From Leucobacter luti (GTDB lineage Bacteria; Actinomycetota; Actinomycetes; Actinomycetales; Microbacteriaceae): a DNA stretch of 64,000 nucleotides. The notes under the pieces are model-generated. The model had not been told where the DNA came from. It saw nothing but the letters and a program-made list of their open reading frames with translations, and searched no databases. Each line of letters starts with the position of its first letter. The first letter of the stretch is position 1. The stretch lies in assembly GCF_019464495.1 (NCBI RefSeq), contig NZ_CP080492.1:3038001-3102000 (forward strand). Direction: 5' to 3'. A program made the translations under genes and the position numbers. Shown here piece after piece: positions 46,759 through 54,930 of the stretch.

Positions 46759-47644
46759 GCGTGGCTTTCTTGAGCGTGAGTGGACGACACCGGTGCGGTG
46801 CGGGCGGATGCTTCGGCTGTGGAGCGCGGGGCGCGGTGGGTCACGAAATGGAGCGCGTGTGACACTGCTGCGGAGGTGATCGCGCTCGCGGCGATCGTGG
46901 CCCCAGCCGCTGTTGCCGCGAGCCAGGAGATGGACAGCCCCGCAGCGACTGCGACGATGCCGATGAGTGACGCGAGCGCGATCCGGTGCGGGATCCGTGC
47001 AGACCACGGTTGTGCCGCAACTGCCGGGCCGAGCAACAGTGCGACCACGAGGAGCGTGCCGATCGCCTGTGCTGAGGCGACGACGGCGAGGGTGACGAGC
47101 CCGGTGAGTGCGGCGTGCGCCCACCGTGGACGGTATCCCAGGGTCTGGGCGATGCGGCTGTCGAACGCGCAGGCGACGAATGCGCGATGGCAGGCCACGG
47201 CGACCGCGAGTGTGAGAGCTGCAGCACTGCAGAGCGCCATGATGGTGCCCCGATCGATTGCAAGTACGTCACCAAAGAGGAGCGCTGTGGCGTCCGTTGC
47301 GAAGCTGCCTGAATGGGACACGATGATGACACCGAGAGACAGCATTGCGACGAACAGTAGGCCGATGCTGGTGTCGTACGAGAGACGGCCGCGCCGCTGG
47401 AGGGCGGCGATGAGCAGGCTCATGATCGCCGCGGTTGTGGCGCCGCCGAGCATGGGGGAGCGCCTGCGAGCGTTGCAAGAGCAACGCCCGAAAGCATGCC
47501 GTGGCCGACGGCCTCGCCGAGAAAGGCCATGCCGCGGATCACTACCCATGTGCCGACGACGCCGCAGATGATGGCGGCGAGCGCGCCGCCGAGCAGCGCG
47601 CGAGTGAAAAACGCGGTGCTGAGCGCATCGATGATCCAGTGCAT
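46755..47644 (-). pseudogene. AztB-type zinc ABC transporter permease, frameshifted
   Basis: ABC-3 family metal permease, the membrane part of the zinc importer. The N-terminal part (from ATG 47644: RALLGGALAAIICGVVGTWV, AFLGEAVGHGMLSGVALATL) and the rest (GRLSYDTSIGLLFVAMLSLG, LFGDVLAI, LLGPAVAAQPW) lie in different frames. One base missing from the G5 run at 47454-47458 restores a normal 296-residue protein with about eight helices. ATG 47644 lies eight bases after TATGGT, so its mRNA starts at or next to the start codon. It is the first gene of the minus-strand zinc operon. It is probably intact in the organism. Confidence 0.85.
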
Positions 47645-47652
47645 GAGACTCG

Positions 47653-47681
47653 ACCATACAGATAACGAGAACCATTCTCAA
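47653..47681. promoter_or_regulatory. Zur-type operator and aztB promoter between divergent zinc operons
   Basis: A perfect palindrome GAGAACCATTCTC (47667-47679) matches the actinobacterial Zur consensus TGAAAATGATTTTCA at 11 of 15 positions when read on the minus strand. It overlaps a good promoter for aztB (TTGAGA at 47681-47676, 17-base spacer, TATGGT at 47658-47653) and lies next to a possible aztA -10 (TATGAT 47682-47687). Zinc-loaded Zur would therefore repress both operons. No zur gene is in the window. Confidence 0.72.
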
Positions 47682-47700
47682 TATGATAGCGTGGCGTGTC

Positions 47701-48369
47701 ATGGAGGATTTGTTCGCGATCCAGGCCACTGACCTGCACGCCGCCTACGGCGCGACCGAGGTGCTGCACGGCATCACACTCCAGCTCAAGTGGGGTGAGA
47801 TCGCAGCGATTTCCGGCCCCAACGGTGCGGGGAAGAGCTCGCTCCTCGAAGTGCTCGCCGGGGTGCGAGAGTTGACATCGGGCGTGCTCACCCAATCCGG
47901 CACCGCTGCGCTTGTCGTGCAGCGCCCGGCTGTGCCAGCCACACTGCCGTTGACTGCGGCTGATGTGGTGCGGATCGGTGCTGCCCGGCCAGCGCGACGT
48001 TCTTGGCCGGGGCGACAGCGCCGGAACCGTCGCGATATCGCTGCCGCAACGATCGAAGCGCTGGCTGCCGTGGAACTCAGCGCGTGCGCGATGCGACCGT
48101 ATGCTGCGCTTTCTGGCGGTCAGCGCCAACGCGTGCTCGTCGCGCAAGGTCTCGCAACTGGTGCGCAGATTCTGCTGCTCGACGAGCCAGCAGCTGGTCT
48201 CGACGCTGGAAGCCGGGGTCGGCTGCGCACCATACTCGCGGCAGAGGCCGCGCGGGGCACCGCGATTGTCTGCGTTACACACGATCAGGCCGATCTTGCG
48301 GAGGCCGATCGAGTGATCTGGCTTGAATCTGGCAGGATCCCTGCTCGTCCAGGTGACGTTGATGACTAG
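47701..48369 (+). CDS. AztA-type zinc ABC transporter ATP-binding protein
   Basis: A 222-residue ABC ATPase that would power AztB. It has Walker A GPNGAGKSS, signature LSGGQRQRV, Walker B ILLLDEPAAGLD and the H-loop THDQAD. It is somewhat short, and an Arg-rich insert (RRSWPGRQRRNRRD) sits in the helical domain. ATG 47701 is preferred to 47683, which lies in the promoter/operator. It heads the plus-strand operon, and its last codons overlap the next gene. Confidence 0.88.
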   Translation: MEDLFAIQATDLHAAYGATEVLHGITLQLKWGEIAAISGPNGAGKSSLLEVLAGVRELTSGVLTQSGTAALVVQRPAVPATLPLTAADVVRIGAARPARRSWPGRQRRNRRDIAAATIEALAAVELSACAMRPYAALSGGQRQRVLVAQGLATGAQILLLDEPAAGLDAGSRGRLRTILAAEAARGTAIVCVTHDQADLAEADRVIWLESGRIPARPGDVDD

Positions 48370-49372
48370 CCTGCTCGACGTTCGGCGCACCAGCCTGCGT
48401 CGCGCCCTGCACGGTGCAGGGATCGCCGCAGCGCTCCTCCTGAGTGCCCTGCTGATCCGGCTTGCCGCTCCCGCCGAGGCTTCGTGGCTGCCAGCCGCTG
48501 CACGAGACCTCGTGACGCTCAGCCTCGCCGTGTTCATCGAGTCGCTGCCGTTCGTCATCCTGGGAACGCTGCTCTCGATCGCGGTGCAGGTCTGGGTGGC
48601 TGACACGGTGATCGATCGCATCCTGCCGCGACGGCCCTGGCCGCGGCGAATCGTGCTTTCGCTCTGCGGTGTCGTGCTTCCGGTGTGCGAGTGCGGGAAT
48701 GTGCCTGTAGCACGGGGGTTGCTCGCGCGTGGGTTCGCACCGGCCGAGGCGGTCACTTTCTTGCTGGCGGCGCCAATCCTGAACCCCGTGACCATCCTCA
48801 CCACGTATCACGCGTTCGGCTGGGACTCCGGGATTCTGATCGCGCGTGTGCTGGGAGGCTTCGCGATTGCCAATCTGCTCGGGTGGTGGCTCAGCGCGCA
48901 CCAGCGGCCCGATGTGCTGCTCACCCAGCGGTTCCAGGCGGCATGCACGCACGCTCACGCCGCACACGGCGGACGAGTGCAACGCAGCGCCGAGGCGTTT
49001 CTCACAGAGCTCGCAGTGCTCGTCCCTGCGCTTGCCATTGGCTCGGCACTCGCTGGCGCGATCCAGGTGGGAGTGCCGCGAACGGTGCTCACCGCGCTCG
49101 GTGCGCACCCACTGTGGTCGGTGCTCGCAATGCTCACGCTTGCCTGTGTGATTTCTATCTGCTCCAATGTGGATGCGTTCTTCGTGCTCTCGCTCAGCGG
49201 GAGCTTCTTGCCAGGCAGTCTCGTGGCCTTCCTGCTGTTCGGAGCCATGATGGACGTGAAGATGATGGTGCTGCTGCGCACCACGTTCACGGTTCGCACT
49301 ATTGTGCTCTTGGCCCTGGGGGCCGCGTCTTGCTCCGCTGCGATCGCGTGGGGGATGAATCTTGTGTCCTGA
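48362..49372 (+). CDS. YraQ/DUF318 family permease
   Basis: A 336-residue membrane protein of the DUF318 (ArsP_1-related) permease family with about eight helices. Hallmarks: VVLPVCECGNVPVARGLL, FLLAAPILNPVTILTTYHAF and ISICSNVDAFFVLSLSG. The conserved cysteines suggest metal or thiol chemistry, but transport substrates are not established. A HAHAAHGG stretch lies in the cytoplasmic loop. Start ATG 48362 overlaps aztA by eight bases with CAGGTGA upstream. It pairs with the TIGR03943 gene that follows, a recurrent pair, here tied to a zinc locus. Confidence 0.85.
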   Translation: MTSLLDVRRTSLRRALHGAGIAAALLLSALLIRLAAPAEASWLPAAARDLVTLSLAVFIESLPFVILGTLLSIAVQVWVADTVIDRILPRRPWPRRIVLSLCGVVLPVCECGNVPVARGLLARGFAPAEAVTFLLAAPILNPVTILTTYHAFGWDSGILIARVLGGFAIANLLGWWLSAHQRPDVLLTQRFQAACTHAHAAHGGRVQRSAEAFLTELAVLVPALAIGSALAGAIQVGVPRTVLTALGAHPLWSVLAMLTLACVISICSNVDAFFVLSLSGSFLPGSLVAFLLFGAMMDVKMMVLLRTTFTVRTIVLLALGAASCSAAIAWGMNLVS

Positions 49373-50252
49373 ACCCTCTCCGGCCCGCCCCGCTGCGCCC
49401 CCGCTCAAAGCAACGCTTCAGTCGCCGCAGGAGCCACCGTATGATCCGTCGCATGAGCCATCGCATGAGCCGCCGCGTGAGCGAGGCGCTGGACGGCACT
49501 TGGCGCTCACGCTCTTCGGCTGCGGACTCGCACTGATCCTGAGTCTCGCCGTCACCGGTCGCTTGGGGTGGTACATCCACCCGCGCTCGGTCAGCTTCAG
49601 TACGATCATGGCCACTCTCGGGTGTCTGGGTGTTGTGTGTGCCGTTGGAGTACAGCGGGCACACCGCAGGGAGTCGCCTTCCCGAGCCCGGCAGGCTCGG
49701 TCACGGTGGAGCGTGCGAGTGCGGAAGACTCTTGCGCCCACCTGCTTCACGGCGGTCGGTGTTGCCGCGCTCTTGATCCTCCCGCCAGCAACGCTCACCA
49801 CCGAGCGTGCGGCGGACCGAGTGCTTGCCCCGAGCGAAGGCGCCGGGTTTGGGTCGGCTGCTGCGGATGGCGAAGCTGCCCGCATCGCGGGGAGCGCTGA
49901 TGCGGAGCGTACGTTGCGTGAGTGGGCCGTGCTCGCACGCCAGCCGGAAGCGAGCTCGGTGCTGGGGCGAACTGCGACGCTGACCGGTTTCGTGGTCGCC
50001 GACGAAGAATCTCCCGACCAGGTGTTCCTCGTGGCGAGATACGTCATCACATGCTGCGCGGTTGACGCTCAGCCGGTCGGAGTGCCGGTGTACGTGGACG
50101 GATGGCACGCGCAGGTGGCTGCTGGGGACTGGGTGGAGCTCACCGGGGTATTCACGACGAACCCGGATGTTGGGGGGCGCTGGGCCGCTGTGGTCATCCC
50201 GGATCGCATCGTGAAAGTGGAAGTGCCGGAGGAGCCGTATGTCGTTGAGTAG
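49362..50252 (+). CDS. TIGR03943 family protein (partner of the DUF318 permease)
   Basis: A 296-residue membrane-anchored protein of the TIGR03943/DUF1980 family. It has a Pro-rich N-terminus (an SHEPSHEPP repeat), about three hydrophobic segments, then an extracytoplasmic domain with RTATLTGFVV, the conserved double cysteine in VITCCAVDAQPVGVPV, and DWVELTGVF. Family members almost always follow a DUF318 permease and are thought to form its partner subunit. Start TTG 49362 overlaps the permease gene, with GGGGG seven bases upstream. Confidence 0.82.
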   Translation: MCPEPSPARPAAPPLKATLQSPQEPPYDPSHEPSHEPPRERGAGRHLALTLFGCGLALILSLAVTGRLGWYIHPRSVSFSTIMATLGCLGVVCAVGVQRAHRRESPSRARQARSRWSVRVRKTLAPTCFTAVGVAALLILPPATLTTERAADRVLAPSEGAGFGSAAADGEAARIAGSADAERTLREWAVLARQPEASSVLGRTATLTGFVVADEESPDQVFLVARYVITCCAVDAQPVGVPVYVDGWHAQVAAGDWVELTGVFTTNPDVGGRWAAVVIPDRIVKVEVPEEPYVVE

Positions 50253-51486
50253 CCAGACGGTCTTGTCCCGCCGGTTTCGGCGCCGTACCATCGCGGTCTT
50301 CGCCACGGTGGGGCTCATCGCTTCCGGCCTCGCCGCGGCAAACCTGCTGCAGCCTCCCAGAACCACCGCTGTGGAGTTCCGCGCCGAAACGCTCGCTGTG
50401 TCCGACTCGGCGCGCATCACCCTCACGTTGAGCGAAGCTGTGCGTCACGTGCAGGATGTCGACGTGACGGCCGCAACTCCGGTCACCGCTGATTCTGAGG
50501 GGGCAACGGTCACGCTCACCGTGCACGGTCCGCTCGACTACGGCGCAGTGCTCCCGATCCGCATTGCAGTGACGAGCGCAGCAACAGGAATTCGCGGGGT
50601 GGTAGAGCCCGTCGTCACTGCTGCCGATACCCGGGTCGCCACGCTCGTGCGCGACGACCGGGGCGACCGGATCATGAGCGACTGGCTCGTGCGTGGCGGG
50701 GACCCGGACGAGCGACGGCTCGGCCGACCGATTCAAGAGTTTGCGTCGTTCCCTGATCGGATATTTGCCATCACGGCGGCGGGACCTCCCGATGCTCCAC
50801 GTGCGGTGTTCGCAGCATTTTCCCTGGGGAGTGAGCGGGAGATCCCGCTGATCGCGGAGACGGAGGCACAGCTGTCGCAATTGCGGGCCGAACCGCAGGT
50901 CGGATACGTCGGGCTCGTGACTGACGGCCTGCGGGTGGGGGATCGGGTGACAGTGCGCGAGCTGCTGCTCTTCGATGGGCGCGCTGACTCGGGGGCGCCG
51001 GCGATGCTCACCGACCCCGAGGGCGCGCCGCTCTCGGTCTCGGACTGGCGCTTCGTCCCCGGCACCACAGCCGTCATCGTGCGCGATACTGGCGGAGCGC
51101 TGTGGCAGGCCGACCCAGTTCTTGGTGGCGCCGCCACGCCGATCACTGAGTCGGACCCGCTGGTCGGGGCACTGTTGCCCGAGGGCGGAGTGCGCCTCTC
51201 AGATGGAGACCGTATTGGGAGAACCGCAGCAGGAACGGCGCTCACCCGCTCAGTGGGGGAGCAGGACGCACCCTTCTTTACTCCGGCAGGATCTGGAAGC
51301 AGGATCGGTGCGGTGTGCGCGTCCCCAAACGGGCGTGCCGTTGCGGTGGAAGTCATCTCCGCCGAGGGGCGCGCCGATGGCCGCGCGGTACGCGAGGGCT
51401 TCTCGCACACGACCACCGTGTTTCTCGACGCTCGCACCGGAACGCAACTGCGAAGTGTGATCGGGTTCGCTCCGAGCTGGTGCTGA
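50239..51486 (+). CDS. Exported protein of unknown function in the zinc locus
   Basis: A 415-residue protein with an N-terminal signal anchor (about residues 17-38). A possible Ig-like beta domain follows (residues about 45-130, alternating Thr/Val strands), then a region with repeated WRFVPGTTAVIVRDTGGALWQ-type blades that may be a beta-propeller. It ends in Cys (APSWC). I do not recognise a family. It overlaps the TIGR03943 gene by 14 bases behind a GGAGGAG site, so it belongs to the operon. A third secreted zinc-handling partner is a reasonable guess and no more. Confidence 0.6.
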   Translation: MSLSSQTVLSRRFRRRTIAVFATVGLIASGLAAANLLQPPRTTAVEFRAETLAVSDSARITLTLSEAVRHVQDVDVTAATPVTADSEGATVTLTVHGPLDYGAVLPIRIAVTSAATGIRGVVEPVVTAADTRVATLVRDDRGDRIMSDWLVRGGDPDERRLGRPIQEFASFPDRIFAITAAGPPDAPRAVFAAFSLGSEREIPLIAETEAQLSQLRAEPQVGYVGLVTDGLRVGDRVTVRELLLFDGRADSGAPAMLTDPEGAPLSVSDWRFVPGTTAVIVRDTGGALWQADPVLGGAATPITESDPLVGALLPEGGVRLSDGDRIGRTAAGTALTRSVGEQDAPFFTPAGSGSRIGAVCASPNGRAVAVEVISAEGRADGRAVREGFSHTTTVFLDARTGTQLRSVIGFAPSWC

Positions 51487-51495
51487 GGCGGAGCG

Positions 51496-52710
51496 CTACG
51501 CTTTGATCCGATTCGAGAGCCCGAACAAGATGGCGCCAGCGATCAGAATCGTGCCACCTGCAACGTAGACCGTGTTCACTCCGATCGCGTCGATCAGGAG
51601 CCCGCCAACGCCAGCCGCGAGCACGATCCCGCCCTGGAACCCCACGACTACGAGACTTCCGCCAGCCTCGAGTCGATCAGGAAGGCGATGACCCACCCAC
51701 GTGTTGACGACGATCAGCCAGGATGCGAAGCAGAAGCCCCACAGGGTGACCGCGACCCCGATGGCCCACAGCGCTCCCGGTGCAAGGAGAACAGTGAGCA
51801 CGGCACCGGCGATCAGAAGCGGCGCAAGCACGGAGAAGACCGGGAACGCGCGGTCGATGATCATCCCGATCACAATGTTGCCGACCAAGCCACCAGCGCC
51901 GAACAGGGCGAGGAGTGCGACAACAGTTCCTGCATCGATCGGGCTGCCCTGGGCATCAGCCACCCGCTCGAGGGCGAGCCTGATGTACGTGTAGGCGACG
52001 AAGTGGCCAACGACGACGAGTAAGTGGCCGGTGAGGCCGAGTGTGATTCCCGGGCGCTTGAGCGTCTGCCAGAGGAGGCCGAGGCTGCTCGCTTGTGCGG
52101 CTGGCACAGTCGGGAGCATGAGGCGAATGGCAAGCGCGAGCAGGGCCATCGCGAAGCCGGCGAGAGCGAAGACGAGGCGCCAGTCGACCAGTTCGGCGAG
52201 CATGACGCCGAGCGGCACGCCAGCGACAGTCGCAAGTGACATGCCCGCCGAGGTGAACATGACGGCGCGGCCGAGCCGCGCGGGCCCTGCGATTCGGGAG
52301 GCCACACTGATCGACATAGTCCAGAACGTGCTGATCGCGGCGCCAAGCAGGAACCGCGCGGCCAAGATGAGAATGAACGAGGGGGCGAACGCCACGATCA
52401 AATTGGACACCCCTGCGAGCAGCGCCATCCACGTGAGCAGTGCTCTGCGATCCATGCGCGGAAACACGAGGCCGACCGTTGGTGCGACGAGCAGCCCGGC
52501 AAACGCCGTGATGCTCACGGTTTGCCCTGCCTGTCCCGGAGTGATGCCAAGGCCACTCGACATCTCTGTGAGCACGCCGTTGGGGAGGAATTCCGAGGTC
52601 ACGAGCAAGAAGCTCATGAGCATGAGCGCAACGAGGGCGCCGTACGGCATCCGGGTTGGGGTGGACGGGGCGGCTGCGAAGACAGTGGTGACTGGGGCGG
52701 TGTGGACCAT
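51496..52710 (-). CDS. MFS transporter (DHA1 family exporter)
   Basis: A 404-residue major facilitator with twelve helices of the DHA1 drug/metabolite exporter type (AraJ/NepI-like). It has TSEFLPNGVLTEM in helix 1, a TVGLVFPRMDRRALL loop, FLLGAAISTFWTMSISV and GVPLGVMLAELVDWRLVF. The ATG at 52710 follows GAGGAG with almost no spacing, so the start is uncertain. It is convergent with the zinc operon and upstream of nothing it obviously serves. Confidence 0.82.
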   Translation of the reverse strand: MVHTAPVTTVFAAAPSTPTRMPYGALVALMLMSFLLVTSEFLPNGVLTEMSSGLGITPGQAGQTVSITAFAGLLVAPTVGLVFPRMDRRALLTWMALLAGVSNLIVAFAPSFILILAARFLLGAAISTFWTMSISVASRIAGPARLGRAVMFTSAGMSLATVAGVPLGVMLAELVDWRLVFALAGFAMALLALAIRLMLPTVPAAQASSLGLLWQTLKRPGITLGLTGHLLVVVGHFVAYTYIRLALERVADAQGSPIDAGTVVALLALFGAGGLVGNIVIGMIIDRAFPVFSVLAPLLIAGAVLTVLLAPGALWAIGVAVTLWGFCFASWLIVVNTWVGHRLPDRLEAGGSLVVVGFQGGIVLAAGVGGLLIDAIGVNTVYVAGGTILIAGAILFGLSNRIKA

Positions 52711-53011
52711 CTCCTCAGGATCGCAGCCCCAACGCACCGTCGCCCGACCGCGCGGCCCGAGCTTCCGACCGATCGGACGTATGACGGAGCGCTGTACGTT
52801 CACGCGGCTGAGCTGCGCAGTGGACGCTGGGAGGAGGCGACAGTGCGGGGTCCAGCGCTCGGAATTCGTGTGCAGCGGCGAAATGCTCGAACCGAGGACG
52901 CAGCACTCCGCGGCCCGTGTGCTTCGAGAAGTGCGCAGTTCGCGCGTGCTGCTCTGCAGAACTACGAATGAGCCACCGTTTCCGTCATTCTTTTCGTGAG
53001 CCTGCCGGCCC
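52711..53011. other. Intergenic stretch without a recognisable gene
   Basis: A 301-base gap between an MFS gene and a LysR gene, both on the minus strand. I see no coding sequence, RNA or mobile-element remnant. A small GATCGG-centred inverted repeat near 52767-52780 (TTCCGACCGATCGG) could be an operator for the MFS gene. Confidence 0.4.
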
Positions 53012-53938
53012 TCAGCCGAGCACGGACGTCTGCTGTGCGCTGTTGATTGTGGCGGCGTGAGCCGCGATCCGGTCCCGTACCAGTGCAAGCGCTGGCCAAC
53101 TGTCGCGCCCTTCGCGCAGCTGCAAAAAGGTCCGGAGGTTGACACCGGGTGCGCGCAGGGGAAGCAGTGCGACACCCGGGCGGTGCGGCCTGTCGCTCGG
53201 GAGCAGGCCGACTCCCATGCCAGCGAGAATCAGGTCTTCGACCAGGTCGAGACTGTCAGCGGCGTGGGTGATCTGCAGCGGGAAGCCGGCGACAGACGCG
53301 ACGATGCGGAGCGCGTCCTCGTCGGCGCGGTTGCGGGAATTCCCGATCCATGCGCTCTCGCGATATGCGGCCAGGGGTGCGGCAGTGGCCAGCGCACGTG
53401 GATCCAGGGTGTGCTCGGGGACCCCGAGACTCCAGGGCGTCGACCACAAGTGCAGTGTGGCCCACTCAGGCTGGCGAGGCATCGGGGCGAGATCGTAGTC
53501 GTATGTGATGGCGACATCGACCTGGTCGGCCGAGAGCATTGCGAGCGCTTCTGCAGGTTCGTGCTGGTGAATCTCAAGGCTGACGCGCGGATGGGTCTCT
53601 GCGAGTTCACGCACCACGGGCAACACCGCGCGACGGATCGCGGTCGAGAATCCAGCGACGCGTACGGTGCCGGCCGGCGCGGCTGTCGGGTCGAGGTCCA
53701 GCTGGGCCCGGTGCACTGCAGCGAGGATAGCGGCGGCATGCTCGGCTAGGCGGGTGCCTGCGGGAGTGAGCCTGACTCCGCGCCCCACTGGGGAGACGAG
53801 ATCTGTGCCCAGTTCTTGCGCCAGCAGGGAGATCTGCTGCGACACGGTTGATGTCGAAGTGCGCAGCACATCGGCGACCGCGCGCATGGATCCGAGACGG
53901 GACAGTTCGAGGAGGAAGCGAAGGCGGCGGGTATCCAT
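53012..53938 (-). CDS. LysR family transcriptional regulator
   Basis: A 308-residue LysR-type regulator. N-terminal helix-turn-helix MDTRRLRFLLELSRLGSMRA with TSTSTVSQQISLLAQELG, then an effector-binding domain (VRVAGFSTAIRRAVLPVV). ATG 53938 gives the canonical LysR start. It is divergent from an EamA exporter across 83 bases, so it probably controls that gene, an arrangement common for amino acid exporters. Confidence 0.88.
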   Translation of the reverse strand: MDTRRLRFLLELSRLGSMRAVADVLRTSTSTVSQQISLLAQELGTDLVSPVGRGVRLTPAGTRLAEHAAAILAAVHRAQLDLDPTAAPAGTVRVAGFSTAIRRAVLPVVRELAETHPRVSLEIHQHEPAEALAMLSADQVDVAITYDYDLAPMPRQPEWATLHLWSTPWSLGVPEHTLDPRALATAAPLAAYRESAWIGNSRNRADEDALRIVASVAGFPLQITHAADSLDLVEDLILAGMGVGLLPSDRPHRPGVALLPLRAPGVNLRTFLQLREGRDSWPALALVRDRIAAHAATINSAQQTSVLG

Positions 53939-54021
53939 CGCACCATTGTCCCGAAATTCCGAACATTTTGTTCGCAAATGTCGCGTGGACGTGAACAGAA
54001 GAATTTGCTCTACTCAGAGCT

Positions 54022-54879
54022 ATGGCATCAGCATCATCCCCCTCAACCCCGGGCACCGGATCCCTCCTTGCGATCGCAGCGATGGGGTGCGTGCAGTTGG
54101 GACTCGCAGCATCGGTCGACCTTTCCTCCCAGCTGGGCGCCACGGGCGTTGCCTGGCTGCGGCTGGTATTCGCAGCGCTGCTCGTCGTGCTCATCGCCCG
54201 CCCCTGGCGGGCGCGCTTCACGCGCAGGGCGCTGCTCACCTGCGTGCTCCTCGGAGTTGCGACGGCCGGGATGACGGTGATGTTCATGGCGGCGGTGATA
54301 CGAATCCCGCTCGGCACCGCGAGTGCACTTGAGTTCCTCGGCCCGCTGGGTGTTGCGGTGGCCAGCGGACGCGGTACGAGCCGGCTGTGGGCGCTAGTGG
54401 CCGCGGTCGGAGTGATCGGGCTCACCGAGCCGTGGCACGGGGGCGTCGATCTCCTCGGCGTGTGCTTCGCGCTCGGTGCGGCGGTGTGCTGGGCCGGATA
54501 TATTGTGCTGACACAGCGCGCAGGGGACGCCGTGACTGGGCTGCACGCCCTCGCTGTCTCATTCCCGGTCGCCGCACTCGTGGCCAGCTTCGCCATCACG
54601 CCAGCAGTGCTGCAGCACCTGAGCTGGCCGCTGCTCGCGGCAGGTCTCGGACTCGCGCTGTTGCTGCCCGTTGTGCCGTTCCTGCTTGAATTTCTGGCGC
54701 TTCGTCGGCTCAGCACCTCAGCGTTTGGCACACTCATGAGCCTCGAGCCGGCGATCGCACTGATGGTCGGATTCCTCCTGCTTGGCCAGGTGCCACGGCC
54801 GCTCGCGGTGGCCGGAATCGCCCTGGTGATTGCGGCTGGGATCGGGGCAACGCGATCTGGGGCGCGAGACGCGCGGTAG
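54022..54879 (+). CDS. EamA/DMT family transporter (RhtA-like exporter)
   Basis: A 285-residue protein of the drug/metabolite transporter superfamily with ten helices and two EamA repeats (ATGVAWLRLVFAALLVVLIA; TSAFGTLMSLEPAIALMVGF). The second-repeat motif resembles threonine/homoserine exporters such as RhtA. It is divergent from, and likely regulated by, the LysR gene. The start codon has only a weak upstream signal. Confidence 0.85.
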   Translation: MASASSPSTPGTGSLLAIAAMGCVQLGLAASVDLSSQLGATGVAWLRLVFAALLVVLIARPWRARFTRRALLTCVLLGVATAGMTVMFMAAVIRIPLGTASALEFLGPLGVAVASGRGTSRLWALVAAVGVIGLTEPWHGGVDLLGVCFALGAAVCWAGYIVLTQRAGDAVTGLHALAVSFPVAALVASFAITPAVLQHLSWPLLAAGLGLALLLPVVPFLLEFLALRRLSTSAFGTLMSLEPAIALMVGFLLLGQVPRPLAVAGIALVIAAGIGATRSGARDAR

Positions 54880-54930
54880 CCGAGCGTCCGTGATGACTGG
54901 GAACTGAGGAGAAGGACGTACGCTGGTGTG

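Noticed and set aside
51496..53175. A 559-residue MFS gene with a long N-terminal extension
   Set aside because: The extra part is low-complexity, unlike any transporter, and the hydrophobic core begins just after ATG 52710.
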